The notes: generated from the letters alone by a model not told the origin. A stretch of 64,000 nt of DNA from Ctena decussata (GCA_963989385.1 OZ022506.1:61143434-61207433); one strand, 5' to 3'; positions 12,008 through 23,443 are shown, numbered from the stretch's first letter. Translations and numbers: made by a program.

Positions 12008-12194
12008 TAGATAAAAGGGGTATTTGATGATAATTGAGGGATAATTTTCTTTATTTCTCATCAAAACCATATGTTGTGACCCCTCATCTGAACCGTCTCA
12101 ATGAGACGGTTCAGATGAGGGGTCACAACATATGTTTTTATCCAGAATTAACAAAAATTATCCTTAATTATCACCAAATACTCCCTCTTATCTA
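12008..12194. mobile_element. foldback MITE inserted in a tRNA-like SINE fragment
   Basis: Inverted arms of about 90 bp run from TAGATAAAAGGGGTATTTGA to the inverted copy ending AAATACTCCCTCTTATCTA. The centre is TCTGAACCGTCTCAATGAGACGGTTCAGA. The flanks resemble a tRNA-like sequence split in two: GGCACCGTGGTTGAGTGGTC lies before it and GGTCATGAGTTCGCGGCTC after it. Confidence 0.8.
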
Positions 12195-12634
12195 GGACTC
12201 TGATAGTGACTCGGTAATGGTGCAGAAAGTCGCCAGAAGGTCATGAGTTCGCGGCTCACCGTGGCCATCTGAGGACTGGAAAACTCTCTCTGTCAACCCA
12301 GCAGTAAATGGGTATCTTTTTTGAATCAGGGAAAGATAAGGCAGCAAAAGGAGAGAGATGGGCTCTGCCATTCATCTAATGTGCCTCAGATACAGTGGGT
12401 CTCTAACCCCCACTGCCCCTGTGGCTATTATGCTGTGGGAAACCTTTATCACTGGTTTCACTTCATTACAAGAACTTTGTGAAATGCGGTGTCTCACCTG
12501 TCTGTGCATAGTCAAAATTAAAGCAGAGCTAAAAGCACAAACTCAACAAGTTCATGCTGCCTATGCTGAAAATGACACCGAAAAAATAATACCTGAGTCT
12601 CCCTTCTGCTAGTCCCAGGGGCGAGATAAACAAT

Positions 12635-12872
12635 TGAGCCGCGACACGACAAAACCAACAATGTGGTTGTGGGCCCCGCTCAGACTCAGATCAGCCTGGA
12701 GATCCGCCCAGTTTGATCAGACTCTTTGTTAAGTGCTCAAATGGTAGCTAAGGGTCTAAGCTACCTTCATGCGGACAGCGAAGACTCTGATCAGACTGGG
12801 CGGATGCCCAGGCTGATCTGAGTCTGCGCTGAGCGCACAACCACATTGTTGGTTTTGTCGTGTTGCGGCTCA
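12635..12872. mobile_element. palindromic MITE (GAGCCGCGAC family), copy 3
   Basis: Ends TGAGCCGCGACACGACAAAA and TTTTGTCGTGTTGCGGCTCA, with internal arms CAGACTCAGATCAGCCTG / CAGGCTGATCTGAGTCTG and the conserved GCGGACAGCGAAGACTCTGA. AATT flanks both sides. Confidence 0.9.
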
Positions 12873-12880
12873 ATTAAGGA

Positions 12881-13029
12881 ATGAATTTCATTTTTCTGAG
12901 GTTTATCGAAGTGTAAACTACATTGCGTCATGTGCAAAGTGAATGAACCCCAAAGGGGTTCATGTAAACTTTGCTAGTGACCCAATGTAGTTTACACTTC
13001 GATAAACATCAGAAAAATAAAGTTCATTG
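12881..13029. repeat. 150-bp imperfect palindrome
   Basis: TTATCGAAGTGTAAACTACA and its reverse complement TGTAGTTTACACTTCGATAA flank a central hairpin GAACCCCAAAGGGGTTC. A MITE-like foldback in the CLOCK intron. Confidence 0.85.
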
Positions 13030-14826
13030 CTTATATTTACATTCATTTCAATCAAATCTTTCATGAAAAAGCTTACATAAGCGCTAAAATTGAAGCAGTA
13101 AAACATGTATACGCAGCTTTTCTGCTAACAGCAGAACAGCATGCATGACGTCATGAAGTCACTGACGTCCAATCGGGTTGTAGAGAGCTGTTGTTTATTT
13201 TGACGTCATTGACGTTGCCTGTCTCAATGTAATTACTGGAATGTAAACTACATAACGTATCAATGGTTTACTATAGGACTTTTCAGTAAATACACAAAGA
13301 ATGTAAATATTCACTTGTGATGCAACTTACAACAATTAAGTCTGCTGTATATTTAGACAGGAGATAAATTTAATTTTCCTGCTCAGATCAAGATTATTTG
13401 CCTCTCCTAAATACAAGATATTTGCCACTGTAATCAAGTGAGAGTAGTGTACATTGGCCACCCTGGACCTTTCCAAAGAGGGAATCAGCACTCAAAGCAA
13501 AGAATTTGCTCTTTAGGGTTGGCTTCCATTAACAAGGGATGCAAAAATAGAAAAGGCAGAGTTGCTAACCCTGAACGTGTATCCTTACACCTTTATGAAA
13601 GTACTAAAATCATGGCAGAATTTATAAATCTGTATGAAAGGCTACTGGCCTATGCAGAGTGCTATCCACTGAAACTATGTGAAGATTGATTTGTCTTCAG
13701 GAGCTATTTTAAGAATACAGGCATGTGCCTCGACTTTATAATTACTAACATCCATCACCAATGTCAAGTTCAGGTAAGTTCAATAGTATAAATTTATTGA
13801 AGAGGCATATTAACCCTTAATGCGCCAAAAAGCAGATGACAATGTTTGCCAATTCAACAATTTTAAGTTTTAGCGCTTTAAGGGTTAACATTCTAATATG
13901 TTCATGGGAGTTGAAAATTCAATACTACAAATGCTTTAAAATAGCCTGAATGGTTACAAATAATGCCTTGAGCTAGTGGCTCCCCCAGACTGCCAAAAGG
14001 GGCAGGTAAACTGAAAAAGGGGCAGGGTAAACTGGAAGCAGAAGGGCATTTGGAAATGTCAAAATCGAACACATACTTTGAACAAGAGCACTGCAAGTGG
14101 AGAAATATATGACAATTTTACCTCCAGTCAGTAGCCCCAGGCAGATCTGTCGCCCTGACGAACAGTCACACAAAGTTACAAATGTGCACACAAGAAAAGT
14201 TTGTATTGGTTTAGGCTACTTCATATTTACAGCTTTTGCATGCTGGTAGTATTTTATGTATTTCTGGTCAAGAGAAATGCCATTTTTTTAATGATTTTTA
14301 TTTTCTAGCAATCACTTTTTTCGATCTGAGGACTCTCTTGCCTGTTCCTTGTTTGCCATATCCATCTCTACCCGCCTTTTCATAGTGAATGCCATTGTAT
14401 TATTTCTACAGTTCAAAGAGTCAACATGTATTGCTACTAACTCATATGCCTTATGTTTAGTCGTGCTTTAAACTGGTTAATAATTTATAATGCAGAAGTT
14501 GTGCTTCTAAGTCTCACTCAGGCCTTCTCTTTCTCTTGTTTGTATCATCTCTATCATCATCATCTCACTGACTCAGAATGACTGAAATTCTTTGAAAGAG
14601 GATACGTGAATCTCACCCTCAGAGTTGGAATTTCAACCAGGGACTCATTAAACCTCATCATTTCAACCAGTTACTCAGAGCCTTGTTCCTGCTTGAATTT
14701 CCAACCTCAAGGTTGAGATTTGCCTGTCCTACCGAGACACTCATAATGGCTTCTTATAATCCTGTGGAACCAAGGGACACATTGCATCAAAGAAACGAGA
14801 AGTTGATTTACTGAAACGGGTCATAC
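13030..14826. other. CLOCK intron; two full CRE-like sites, no gene seen
   Basis: The palindromic octamer TGACGTCA occurs at 13146-13153 and 13201-13208, with related GACGTC/TGACGT sites nearby (about 13164, 13212). These could be CREB/ATF sites or part of a degraded repeat. The remaining 1.6 kb shows only short spurious frames. Confidence 0.4.
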
Positions 14827-14975
14827 CTTGGTAATTCTTTAAGAAAGCAATGGTAGACTTGAGTACAGTGGACTTGTCCATCTTCTTACTATTAGTGGAC
14901 ACCATGGAACACAGCTCATTAACCAACATGTTGAACTGGTCACGTCTCTTCTTCTCACTCAGGTTACGATTCATT
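14827..14975 (-). CDS. Clock: CLOCK exon: bHLH DNA-binding and dimerisation domain
   Basis: A 149-nt minus-strand exon between acceptor TTTGGCTTTTTCAG and donor GTATGACC. The translation begins MNRNLSEKKRRDQFNMLVNE and ends KSTIAFLKNYQ, a nearly complete class-I bHLH. The basic region NRNLSEKKRRDQF contacts E-box DNA, helix 1 is FNMLVNELCSMV, the loop runs STNSKKMD, and helix 2 is KSTVLKSTIAFLKN. Drosophila Clock has 'SRNLSEKKRRDQFN...RKMDKSTVLKSTIAFLKNH', which makes the family assignment firm. The protein heterodimerises with BMAL1/CYCLE in the nucleus and activates period and cryptochrome-type genes. The Met at 14974 is probably internal, because exon 21914-21846 joins in frame upstream. 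NPAS2, the vertebrate paralogue, is the only close alternative. Confidence 0.95.
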
Positions 14976-15018
14976 CTGAAAAAGCCAAAGATACTGTAAT
15001 GTTAAGTTAGTAGGTATA

Positions 15019-15989
15019 ACAAGGGCTTCGCAAGCGGCGCATAATACGCCCGTTTAAATGTCATAAAGGAGTTACAGAATGAACAAGACTGTTTACAAAA
15101 GGATAGACAGACAGACAAACAGAGGCAACCACTCTATAATAAATGAATTCAACATTATATAAGTATATCAAGTCAAGGGAGATAAACTAAATATACTAGA
15201 TACACCATTCTTGGTTCCATTACATTCCCTTGACATCATATACAATATTTTAAACAGTTGAAATGTTACAGAGTAATCATGATATTTATGTAAGGGCAGG
15301 TAATTCAGTAAGTAAGCCAGAGTTGTGGTTCTTGCTCAGGATACATTACCTCATTATACACATTCCTACAAAGTTTCATTCTAATACTTCAAAAGTTTAA
15401 GGAGATATGGAGTGAATGAGAAATGCCTAAAATATACTAATCAAAGGGAGGCTACTTCAAAATTAAGAAAGGGGGAGCAACTATTCTTATATGTGACACA
15501 CTGTCTTATGATCATGCACATTGTTATAAAGTTTCATCTTGATATTCCAAACGGTTACCAAGTTATGGTAGGCACAAGTTAAGTATACACAAAAATAGTC
15601 AACAGGAACTGATGAAAGGGATGTAACTCTAAAACGAAGAAAGGGAGAGCAGCCAATTTTGTATGCGACACATCGTTGGGACTTCATACACATTGCTATG
15701 AAGTTTCATTAAGATATCCCAAACAGTTATCTAGTTATGGCGCGCACAAGACTTGCAGGTAAAAAATTAATCAAAGGGACAGAACTTGGAAACTAAGAAA
15801 GGGGAAGCAACCATTTTTGTACGGGACACGTTCCCCCAATCTAATACATATTCCTACCAAATATCATGAATATATCCCAAACGGTTAATGAGTTATGGCG
15901 CGCACAAGAATGTTTACGGACGGACGGACAGACGGACGAACGGACAGCGCCATGACATAATACGACCGTTTTTTCAAAACGGGCGTATA
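15019..15989 (+). mobile_element. pearl / Helentron-like element D
   Basis: 5' end ACAAGGGCTTCGCAAGC (hairpin), then ATAATACGCCCGTTT. 3' end GGACGGACGGACAGACGGACG, a hairpin of T/A runs and AAAACGGGCGTATAAAAA. TACGCCCGTTT and AAACGGGCGTA are subterminal inverted repeats. The core has units of about 160 bp carrying 'AAGTTTCATTAAGATATTCCAAACGGTTA'. A 5' fragment of the same family is at 41712. Confidence 0.75.
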
Positions 15990-16082
15990 AAAATTTGGGA
16001 TTTCGCAAGACTTGCATGTTAAGTTTTTACTTTTTTTTCTCTTACTATTCCTTTATAAAAGTACCATGTTTGTGGAATATCT

Positions 16083-16508
16083 AAAAGTAAAAAGTATGCA
16101 AAGACCAGGAACTGAAACAATCAAAATCCAAATCCAGCCCTCAAACCATAGTTGGAAACAACTAAGTTTACAAATAATCAAGATACAGAGAACATTTGGC
16201 CAACCGAGTGAGCAGCTTGTTCCCAAAAGGTGGCCACTCAGCAACCCAAACCGAACCAAAAATAATAATAACATACATAAGGTAAAACATCACATAAAAG
16301 TAAAAAGTATGCAAAGACCAGGAACTGAAACAATCAAAATCCAAATCCAGCCCTCAAACCATAGTTGGAAACAACTAAGTTTACAAATAATCAAGATACA
16401 GAGAACATTTGGCCAACCGAGTGAGCAGCTTGTTCCCAAAAGGTGGCCACTCAGCAACCCAAACCGAACCAAAAATAATAATAACATACATAAGGTAAAA
16501 CATCACAG
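16083..16508. repeat. 213-bp tandem duplication, essentially identical copies
   Basis: The units at 16083-16295 and 16296-16508 read base for base the same apart from the final base. The period is a multiple of three, so an open frame runs through both on the plus strand. It lies in the 3' region of the minus-strand retroelement. It is either a very recent slippage or unequal-exchange event, or an assembly artefact. Confidence 0.9.
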
Positions 16509-17376
16509 AAACTCTGACACCAAAAACAGGCAACAAAGAACCACAACAGAACTACCGCCTTGGAACGGTCAGTAATGAATTACTGGGGGGTTTAAATCGA
16601 TTTTACAGGCCCAACCTCACCCTCAGTTTCTGAAGTGGTACAAAACATTTAGTTGGTTGTTCGGTTCGCATGATAACCCTCTAACTCGTCAATGAATCAT
16701 CACGGTAAACACATAAATCAAATTTCAACACCATGAAGAAGCAAAGAAGAGGACTCAACAGATACAACGGGCCGTCTGACAGGTGGAGATCCCTGTCCTG
16801 CCAAACAACCCCACTGGAAATCTGAAGCAAAAGAAGGTCACCAGTTGAGCCCCGGTGGACCAAGCAACAGACAAAAAGGCTCTGGTCCCAACCAACTAAA
16901 ATATATAGCTTTAGGTCGGGGCCATCATAGAGTCTGACGACCGATCCCCCGGTGTGCAATTAAAGAGTGCAGCAAAGCTATCAACCGTGATTGGGTTAAT
17001 CACTAAGCATGCAGACTGTCGCATAACATTTAAATTATAGCCAATACGTTTGTAACGTATTATTATTTTTCGGAATTGATCAGAAAAATCAGTCCTACCC
17101 TTAATCTTTTTGAATTTGTATACTAAGTCACCATAAAATTCTGGTTCCGATAGGCCTTGGTGTAAAAGAAATTTTAATCCGACATCAAATTTTGAAACCA
17201 ATTCATGGTGTCTGCGATAGAATTTAGAAAAAAGCCTTTCTAAGCTTATGATACCGATAGCCCTGTTGAAGAAGTTTAGCAGTTAAACATTTATTACGAG
17301 CATTAAAGTCATCTACATGACTACACACTCTAGCAAATCTTATAAGTTGAGAAATATACACTCCATAAGAGGGAAG
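16509..17376 (-). pseudogene. retroelement-derived ORF fragment, frameshifted
   Basis: On the minus strand from 17376 the translation reads SYGVYISQLIRFARVCSHVD, then LTAKLLQQGYRYHKLRK, then a frameshift at a run of six T near 17226-17231, and continues LVSKFDVGLKFLLHQGLSEP and RKIIIRYKRIGYN to 16914. The 'YGVYISQLIR(Y/F)AR' plus 'LLQQGYR..KL...F.KF' pattern is, from memory, typical of the region downstream of reverse transcriptase in abundant marine-invertebrate retroelements; the clade is uncertain. The rest (16509-16910 and the duplicated block) is probably its 3' region. Not a functional gene. Confidence 0.6.
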
Positions 17377-17470
17377 TCTTTGTATACATTATGACCGCAA
17401 AACATGTATGGTAAATTCTAAAATTTCAAACGCCAACAGTTACTTCTCTTACAAAAATACCTAGCCAAAC

Positions 17471-17525
17471 AGTGTAGACACAGATCAGACTGATCCAAAG
17501 GAACAGTCTGATCAGGGTCTACACT
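17471..17525. repeat. short hairpin repeat
   Basis: AGTGTAGACACAGATCAGACTG and CAGTCTGATCAGGGTCTACACT form a hairpin. The AGTGTAGAYCCAGATCAG motif recurs near 22850, 23101-23166 and 35096-35150. It may be a short relative of the GAGCCGCGAC MITE, which shares CAGATCAG. Confidence 0.6.
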
Positions 17526-17967
17526 CTGTGCAATGCAGTCAACTTTTTTAGGAAAAATCATCTGAAAAAAAGATCTGCCATGTTACCAATGTGATGTAAT
17601 GAATATTTTCATATGAAGCCCCTTTGGGAAAATGTTACAGCCATGTTCAAATTATATTTTTTAAAGAAAACATAGTACCAACCCCCTGATTTATAATAGC
17701 AGACAAGGAAAGACGAGAAATCAAAACATGTCCTACTTTGCTTGCTTTTTCCACATTTAAGTTTAAATGGACTTACAACATGAGTTTGTGAAATCAAAGA
17801 ACAGATGAATGGATAGACGCAAATTCCCAGTTGGATGCACTGCCAATTTCAATGTTTTCTAGAGTTCTGGGCACATGATCATGTGTGTTTTCATGTTACT
17901 TGAAATATCAGAACTCCCAGTAGAACCATCAACTTCTTTATTTCCAAAAGTAGTCTTATAGAATATG

Positions 17968-18365
17968 CACGCTGGTCTGGCATTCAACACAGGCAACATA
18001 CTTTAAAACACGATTATTTCGCATACTTCTTACATTAATTTCAAACTATGATTCTTACGGACCCGGCAGTTTGTTAGACCTCTTAGTCAGACCAGATTTT
18101 CGAAAAATTCAGTCTAGTATAAATGCAGTGCTTGAATAAGGTTGTTCACCAATTTGTTGGCTGGTCGTTGTAGCCCAAAACTTGTTTTCAAGCATTTCTT
18201 GAATATGCATATCAATTCAGTAAAACTTTTGAGTCCTATTTCAAGAGTAGGAGGACGGATGGTCCGTGAGACTATACTTCTGAAACAAACTTATCCTGAT
18301 GAGCAGAACCAGCAGGTTCCTTGTACGTTGTCTTCGTTGCCTGTGTTGAATGCCAGACCAGTGTG
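17968..18365. repeat. 30-bp inverted repeats about 340 bp apart
   Basis: ACGCTGGTCTGGCATTCAAC (from 17969) with ACAGGCAAC after it recurs inverted at 18336-18365. The arms are nearly perfect and the interior has no coding capacity. Likely a non-autonomous DNA element in the CLOCK intron. A smaller GC-rich hairpin (GGCCCCACA..TGTGGGGCC) follows near 18470-18512. Confidence 0.65.
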
Positions 18366-18514
18366 ATATGGCACACTGAATTTATACTAACCTTATAAGT
18401 ACTTCAACCCATTCCATTCAGGATACCCCTTTAGGGGTATCTGTGCAAATGGTTTGGATCCAGATCAGGCCCCACAGGCCCCACAAACGTGGGGCCTGAT
18501 CTTAGATCCAAACT

Positions 18515-19223
18515 TTTTGCTACCTAGACATCCTTTCTGCAAGAGACAGTTAGACCAATATTGTCAAAATATTCTTGATTTTTGATGCTGACGACAATTT
18601 CAGCAGACAACAAAAAATACCCAGAATGCAATGGGCTAAAATGGTGTTCTTGTTTCTACTAAGAGTTTACAAGTTTTCATGTTTAGTCCCCTGTAACAGT
18701 CCTGTATGGTGTTAATATACACAACTAACATTTGGAGAATTAACTCGTTAAAAAGTCGCTTTCATGTTTCGAATTTTATTTGATGTTCTTTCAATAATTT
18801 AAAACTATCAAAATTTAAGATGGTAAAAAGCCTAAATATAAATTAACGAAGATGTTACTAAATTCTTAGATTTTACTCACCAAAAAGAACTGAATGATAC
18901 ACAACCTCTCACAACATGCTCTTTCATACAAACAACTTCTCCCAAATATGGTTACTACGCTTCCACACACCGATCCTCAGATGGTGACAAATAAGGCTTC
19001 TCACAGAAGATAAAAATAAACAGAAGTACTGCTCTCAACAAATAAGGAACAGATATTTCAAGCAATATAGAACCAACCCTGCACAGCTTGTAAGAAAGGT
19101 GATAATTCAAGGGATAGGAGATCAAAGATTAATCTCAGTGTGTAGGAGTGAGGGGGGAAAGGTAGAAAGACTGGAAATAAACAGCTGTGCAGCAATCTAA
19201 GAGAAAAGAAAAAAATACAAATA
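18515..19223. other. CLOCK intron, no gene seen
   Basis: A minus-strand donor-like site GTGAGTAAAA sits before 18890 (TTCTTTTTG/GTGAGT). It could end a non-coding alternative first exon, but no supporting frame is present. Confidence 0.3.
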
Positions 19224-19461
19224 TGAGCCGCCACGCGAGAAAACAAACAAATTGTTTGTTCGCCCAGCCCAGACTCAGATCAGCCTGGCCATCTGCCCAG
19301 TTTGATAAGACTCTTCGTTAAAGGCTCAAAATGTAGCTAAGGGTCTAAGCTACCCCCATGCGGACAGTGAAGACTCTGATCAGACTGGGCGGATGCCCAG
19401 GCTGATCTGAGTCTGCACTGGGCGCACAACCACATTGTTGGTTTTCTCGCGTCGCGGCTCA
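19224..19461. mobile_element. palindromic MITE (GAGCCGCGAC family), copy 4
   Basis: Ends TGAGCCGCCACGCGAGAAAA and TTTTCTCGCGTCGCGGCTCA; internal arms CAGACTCAGATCAGCCTGG / CCAGGCTGATCTGAGTCTG. ATAT lies on both sides. Confidence 0.9.
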
Positions 19462-19583
19462 TATATGTATATTAGCAATATATATCACCTCTACCATTTT
19501 CAAAGCAAATAAAAACATTCAAAGAGGTCTAGAAAACCAAGGCCTACTTTCAGTTTTGAATATCGAGGGATGATTAAATGCAA

Positions 19584-21543
19584 ACAAGAGGGCCATGAGG
19601 CCCTGAATCGCTCACCTGAACAATTGGCAAGGTGGCTTTTACTTATCATGTCTGAAATTGTCAAAATATGAGCTTTGGGTCAAAAGTCAAAGAATGACCA
19701 TGACCACTTGTACTCATAAATCTTCATGTACTCATTAAGACAACCATATATACCATTTTTAGGCCAAAATCTTCAAAACTTTCCATGAAATCTTATGTTC
19801 TAGCATTTTCCCATATTTGACCATGCCGCAAAAAAGGTCAAGGTAAACCCAAGGTCACCATTTGAACACTCTTGGTGGTACTCTAGTACTCCATGCTATT
19901 TACCAAGTTTCAAGGCCATAGGTGTATTGGTTCTGGAGAAGAAAAATATTAAAGATTTATACCATAAGTGGTAATGGCGGCCAAGTTGGTCATGTGACCT
20001 GGACCGTTTGAACAAATTTTTCATTCAATCAACCCCTAGAGGCTCTATATGAAATGTGTTCACAATTGCCCTTTGGCTTTTGAGGAAATGGTTGAAAATG
20101 TCAAAATATGAGCGATCTGGATCAAAGGTAAAAAAATGACCTTGACCTCTTGTACTCATAATTCTTCATGAACTCAGTAAGACAACTGTATATACCAATT
20201 TTTTAGGCCAAAATCTTCAAAACTTTCCATGAAATCTTATGTTCTACCATTTTCCCATATTTGACCTTGCTGTAAAAGGTCAAGGTCAACACAAGGTTAT
20301 AATTTGAACAATCTTGATAGTACTCAAGTACCCAATGCTACATGCAAAGTCTCAAGGCCATCGGTCAATTGGTTCTGGAGAAGAAGATTTATAAAGGTAT
20401 TTACCATATATGGGCATGGCGGCCATGTTGGTCATGTGTCCAGGCGCGTTAGAAAATTTTTTCATTCCCTCAACCCCTCGAGGCTCTATATGAAATTTGG
20501 TTTCAATTGGCCCAGTGGTTTTAGAGCAGATTCTTTGATATTGTCAAAATTTGAGATTTCTGGGTCAAAGGTCAAAGAATGACCTTGACCTCTTGTACTC
20601 ACATATCTTCATGTACTCATTAAGATGATTGTATATACCAATTTTTAGGCCAAAATCTTCAAAACTTACCATGAAATCTCATGTGCTAGCATTTTCCGAT
20701 ATTTGACCTTGCCGTAAAAAAGGGCAAGGTCAACCCAGGGTCATAATTTGAAAAATCTTGATAGTACTTGAGTACTCAATGCTACATACCGAGTTTCAAG
20801 GCCATCGGTCTACTGGTTCTGGAGAAGAAGATTTTTAAAGGTTTTTACCATATATGGGCGTGGTGGCCATGTTGGTCATGTGACCTGGACCGTATGAACA
20901 AATTTTCATTCCCTCAACCCCTGGAGGATCTATATGCAATTTAATTACAATTGGCCTAGTTGTTTTTGAGGAGATTGTTTGATATTGTCAAAATATGAGA
21001 GTTCTGGGTCAAAGGTCAAAGAATGACCTTGACCTCTTGAACTCATAAATCTTCATGTAGTCATTAAGATGACTGTATGTACCAATTTTTAGGCCAAAAT
21101 ATTCAACAGTTTCCAAGATATCTTATGTTGCAGCATTTTGCCATATAAAAGCATAAGGAAGCAAATTTGACCTTACCGTAAAAAAGGGCAAGGTCAACCC
21201 AAGGTCATAATTTGAACAATCTTGGTAGTACTCGTGTACCCGATGCTACATACCAAGTTTCAAGGTCATCGCCCTACTGGTTCTGGAGAAGAAGATTTTT
21301 TCAGGTTTTTACCATATATGGGCATGGCGGCCATGTTGGTCATGTGACCAGGACGGTTTGAACAACTTTTCGTTCCTAAGGTCCCAGGAGGCTGTATATG
21401 AAATTTGGTTACAATCGGCCCAGTGGTTTCAGAGGAGAAGTTGTTTGAAAGTGTGGACGGACGACGGACGGACGACGGACGACGGACAACGGAGCCTTAC
21501 CATCCTATAAGCTCCCCCGGAGCCGCTGGCTCAGGTGAGCTAA
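19584..21543 (+). mobile_element. pearl / Helentron-like element E (same family as B)
   Basis: 5' end ACAAGAGGGCCATGAGGCCC with hairpin, then TCGCTCACCTGA. 3' end GGACGGACGACGGACGG microsatellite, hairpin GAGCCGCTGGCTC and AGGTGAGCTAA. The core units are homologous to element B (GGTCAAAGAATGACCTTGACCTC, ATGGCGGCCATGTTGGTCATG). It ends about 300 bp from CLOCK exon 21914-21846. Confidence 0.8.
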
Positions 21544-21845
21544 AAAAATCAAAACCACAATAAAGTCATAAATGTCTTCTGAAAGTAGTAAGTACTCATG
21601 ATTTCCCACTCACTGTTCTGCATTTTCACAGAATGCTTAATTTTACAGAAACAACAAAACTTGAAAAATTTCCAAACTTTCCTCATTCCAAATGATGTAA
21701 AAAAGCCATGCAAGAAAACATAACCATTCACCCTGTTCATGCCTGTTACTGTGAGAAATCCCAGAACAGATAAATGGATGGTTGCAAAAATCATGCTAGA
21801 ATGCAATGCCATTCGAGTCTTGGTCCATAGTAAATCTGTACTTAC

Positions 21846-21914
21846 TTATCTTTGCTTGATGACCTTTTATGACCTCTACCATCCTCATCATAATCATCAC
21901 CAATAGCACTGTCA
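21846..21914 (-). CDS. Clock: CLOCK exon: acidic/basic N-terminal segment
   Basis: A 69-nt minus-strand exon between acceptor TTTATTTGCAG and a consensus donor GTAAGT (21845-21840). The translation is DSAIGDDYDEDGRGHKRSSS followed by KD and the first two bases of a Lys codon. It joins in frame to exon 14975-14827 to give KDK/MNRNLSEKK. An acidic stretch followed by a basic stretch just before the bHLH is normal for CLOCK ('DD.DKAKRVSRNKSEKKRR' in mammals). The first base (T) needs two bases from an exon further right, which I could not find. The start codon is therefore not placed. Confidence 0.8.
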
Positions 21915-22189
21915 CTGCAAATAAACAATTTAGATTACCATAAAAATTCTGAAGATTGTGACACTTAAAATAATTATTCTAATGCACTTACAAATATAAC
22001 GCGATGTCTGATTGGATAACGTCAAAAATTTGCGAAGTATATTCTGCGATATACTGTCCCAAACCCGACGTCACTGAGTAACGTCGCTTCTCATTGGCTG
22101 ACGTTTGGTTTTACATTGCTGACGGTGCTTGAAATGAGTGCACAATAGTACATAATGAAAGGTGAAAATGTGGAAAAGTGCATTTGAAT

Positions 22190-22434
22190 GGGGATAACTG
22201 TATTGAAAATTGTTATTTGGGGAAGTAAATCATTGGTTTTATGGTTGCAAATTGCGTTTTACGGCTCCGCTGGTGTGTCCCCGTAAAACGAAATTTCTGA
22301 CCAGTAAATCATCGGTTTTATGGTTGTAAATTGCGTTTTACGGCTCCGCTGGTGCGTCGCAGTAAAACGAAATTTCTGACCATAAAACCGATGATTTACC
22401 TCCCCAAATGACAATTTTCAAGACAGTTATCCCC
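22190..22434. repeat. 245-bp foldback with internal direct repeat
   Basis: GGGGATAACTGTATTGAAAA on the left matches the inverted end TTTTCAAGACAGTTATCCCC. Inside, 'AAATCATCGGTTTTATGGTTG..TTTTACGGCTCCGCTGGTG' occurs twice directly and its start once inverted. No coding capacity. Confidence 0.8.
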
Positions 22435-23100
22435 TAAATGTAATGGTCCTAAAAATGGAAAAGTTTAGTTTTACAAAGCAGTAAATTTTTCATCAATGAT
22501 TTCGTTCAGTGAAAGTCCCCAAATGTTGGTGGTTACATTTTTTTTCCTTTTTTTCAGACATAATCCCCAAAAATCTGTCTTATAAGACTGACCTACATTT
22601 TAGGGGTGTTTAAATACACAAGTTAGACTGGTTATAATAATATTTGGGATTTGCTCTGGAGGTGGAAACCTGTTACTAGCAGAATTATTACAGCAAACTA
22701 CTGTAATATGCTTAAGTATTGGGACACCAAAAATGATCAATTTTCCATTTGTCCCAAATGGAAAATTAATTATTTTATGTGTCCCAAACTTTTTAGGCGC
22801 ATTGCAGTAAAATATTGCAACAGAAGAGCCAGAGCAGCCTGTGCAGATCCAGATCAGGGTCTACACTGTTTGCCATCCTGTTTTCGCACTGCCGCATTGA
22901 AAATTTTAAAAACTTTTCTTTTTTCTTCTTATTTTTGGAGAATTACAGTATTGTATGGTAACTGGTTGAGGTGTCCCAATTTTTAGGACAGCAAAAATTG
23001 AGCTCTTACAAATCACAAAAAAATTACATATTCAAAATTTCTAAGAATTTAAATTGTTTTGTCTAAGCTACATCATATCTAAAATTCAATGTCTTGAGTG
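22435..23100. other. no gene seen; minor GGGACACC hairpin repeat
   Basis: AATTTTCCATTTGTCCCAAATGGAAAATT (22738-22766) is a hairpin flanked by GGGACACC and GTGTCCC. Similar to 10160-10240 and about 23755-23810. Confidence 0.4.
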
Positions 23101-23166
23101 CAAACAGGGTAGATCCAGATGAGATGGCTCATCATGAGCCATCTTGTCTGGATCTACACTGTTTGC
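23101..23166. repeat. 66-bp palindrome
   Basis: CAAACAGGGTAGATCCAGAT ... GATGGCTCATCATGAGCCATC ... GGATCTACACTGTTTG. Almost perfect. The GATGGCTCATNATGAGCC core is shared with 53311-53378. Confidence 0.8.
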
Positions 23167-23229
23167 AAATTCAACAAATTATTTTCTGTTTTTGTCACTT
23201 TAAGGGTTCAAGTACATGTACATATTCAG

Positions 23230-23443
23230 TGCAAATTTGGATGAATGGTGGATGACTTGCAATTTTACGCCCTTTTCAACAGTATTTCAGTCATATCAAG
23301 ATGATGGGGGAGGAGGGGGGGGGGGGGATAATGACAGCCTGTGTGCAATGGAACTCCAGTTACATTTTAACAGATTCTCACCTAAGCCCGGGACTGCTAG
23401 ATCAGCAGGCCAGTGCTTAACCTACTGAGCTAGCGGGGCTCCT
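23230..23443 (-). mobile_element. tRNA-derived SINE, family 2, copy 1
   Basis: On the minus strand: head AGCCCCGCTAGCTCAGTAGG, a B-box region, the shared middle 'CATTGCACACAGGCTGTCATTAT' and the tail 'AAAAGGGCGTAAAATTGCAAGTCATCCA'. Full homologues lie at 44552-44757, 46499-46709 and 61908-62096. A poly-G tract has expanded inside this copy (about 23310-23329). Confidence 0.75.

Noticed and set aside
16012..16575. 187-codon plus-strand open frame
   Set aside because: Long only because a 213-bp (multiple of three) unit is duplicated; the composition is not protein-like and it is antisense to a retroelement.
18890..19080. Alternative non-coding first exon of CLOCK ending at GTGAGTAAAA
   Set aside because: The donor is plausible, but no acceptor or promoter evidence and no frame; kept only as a remark.
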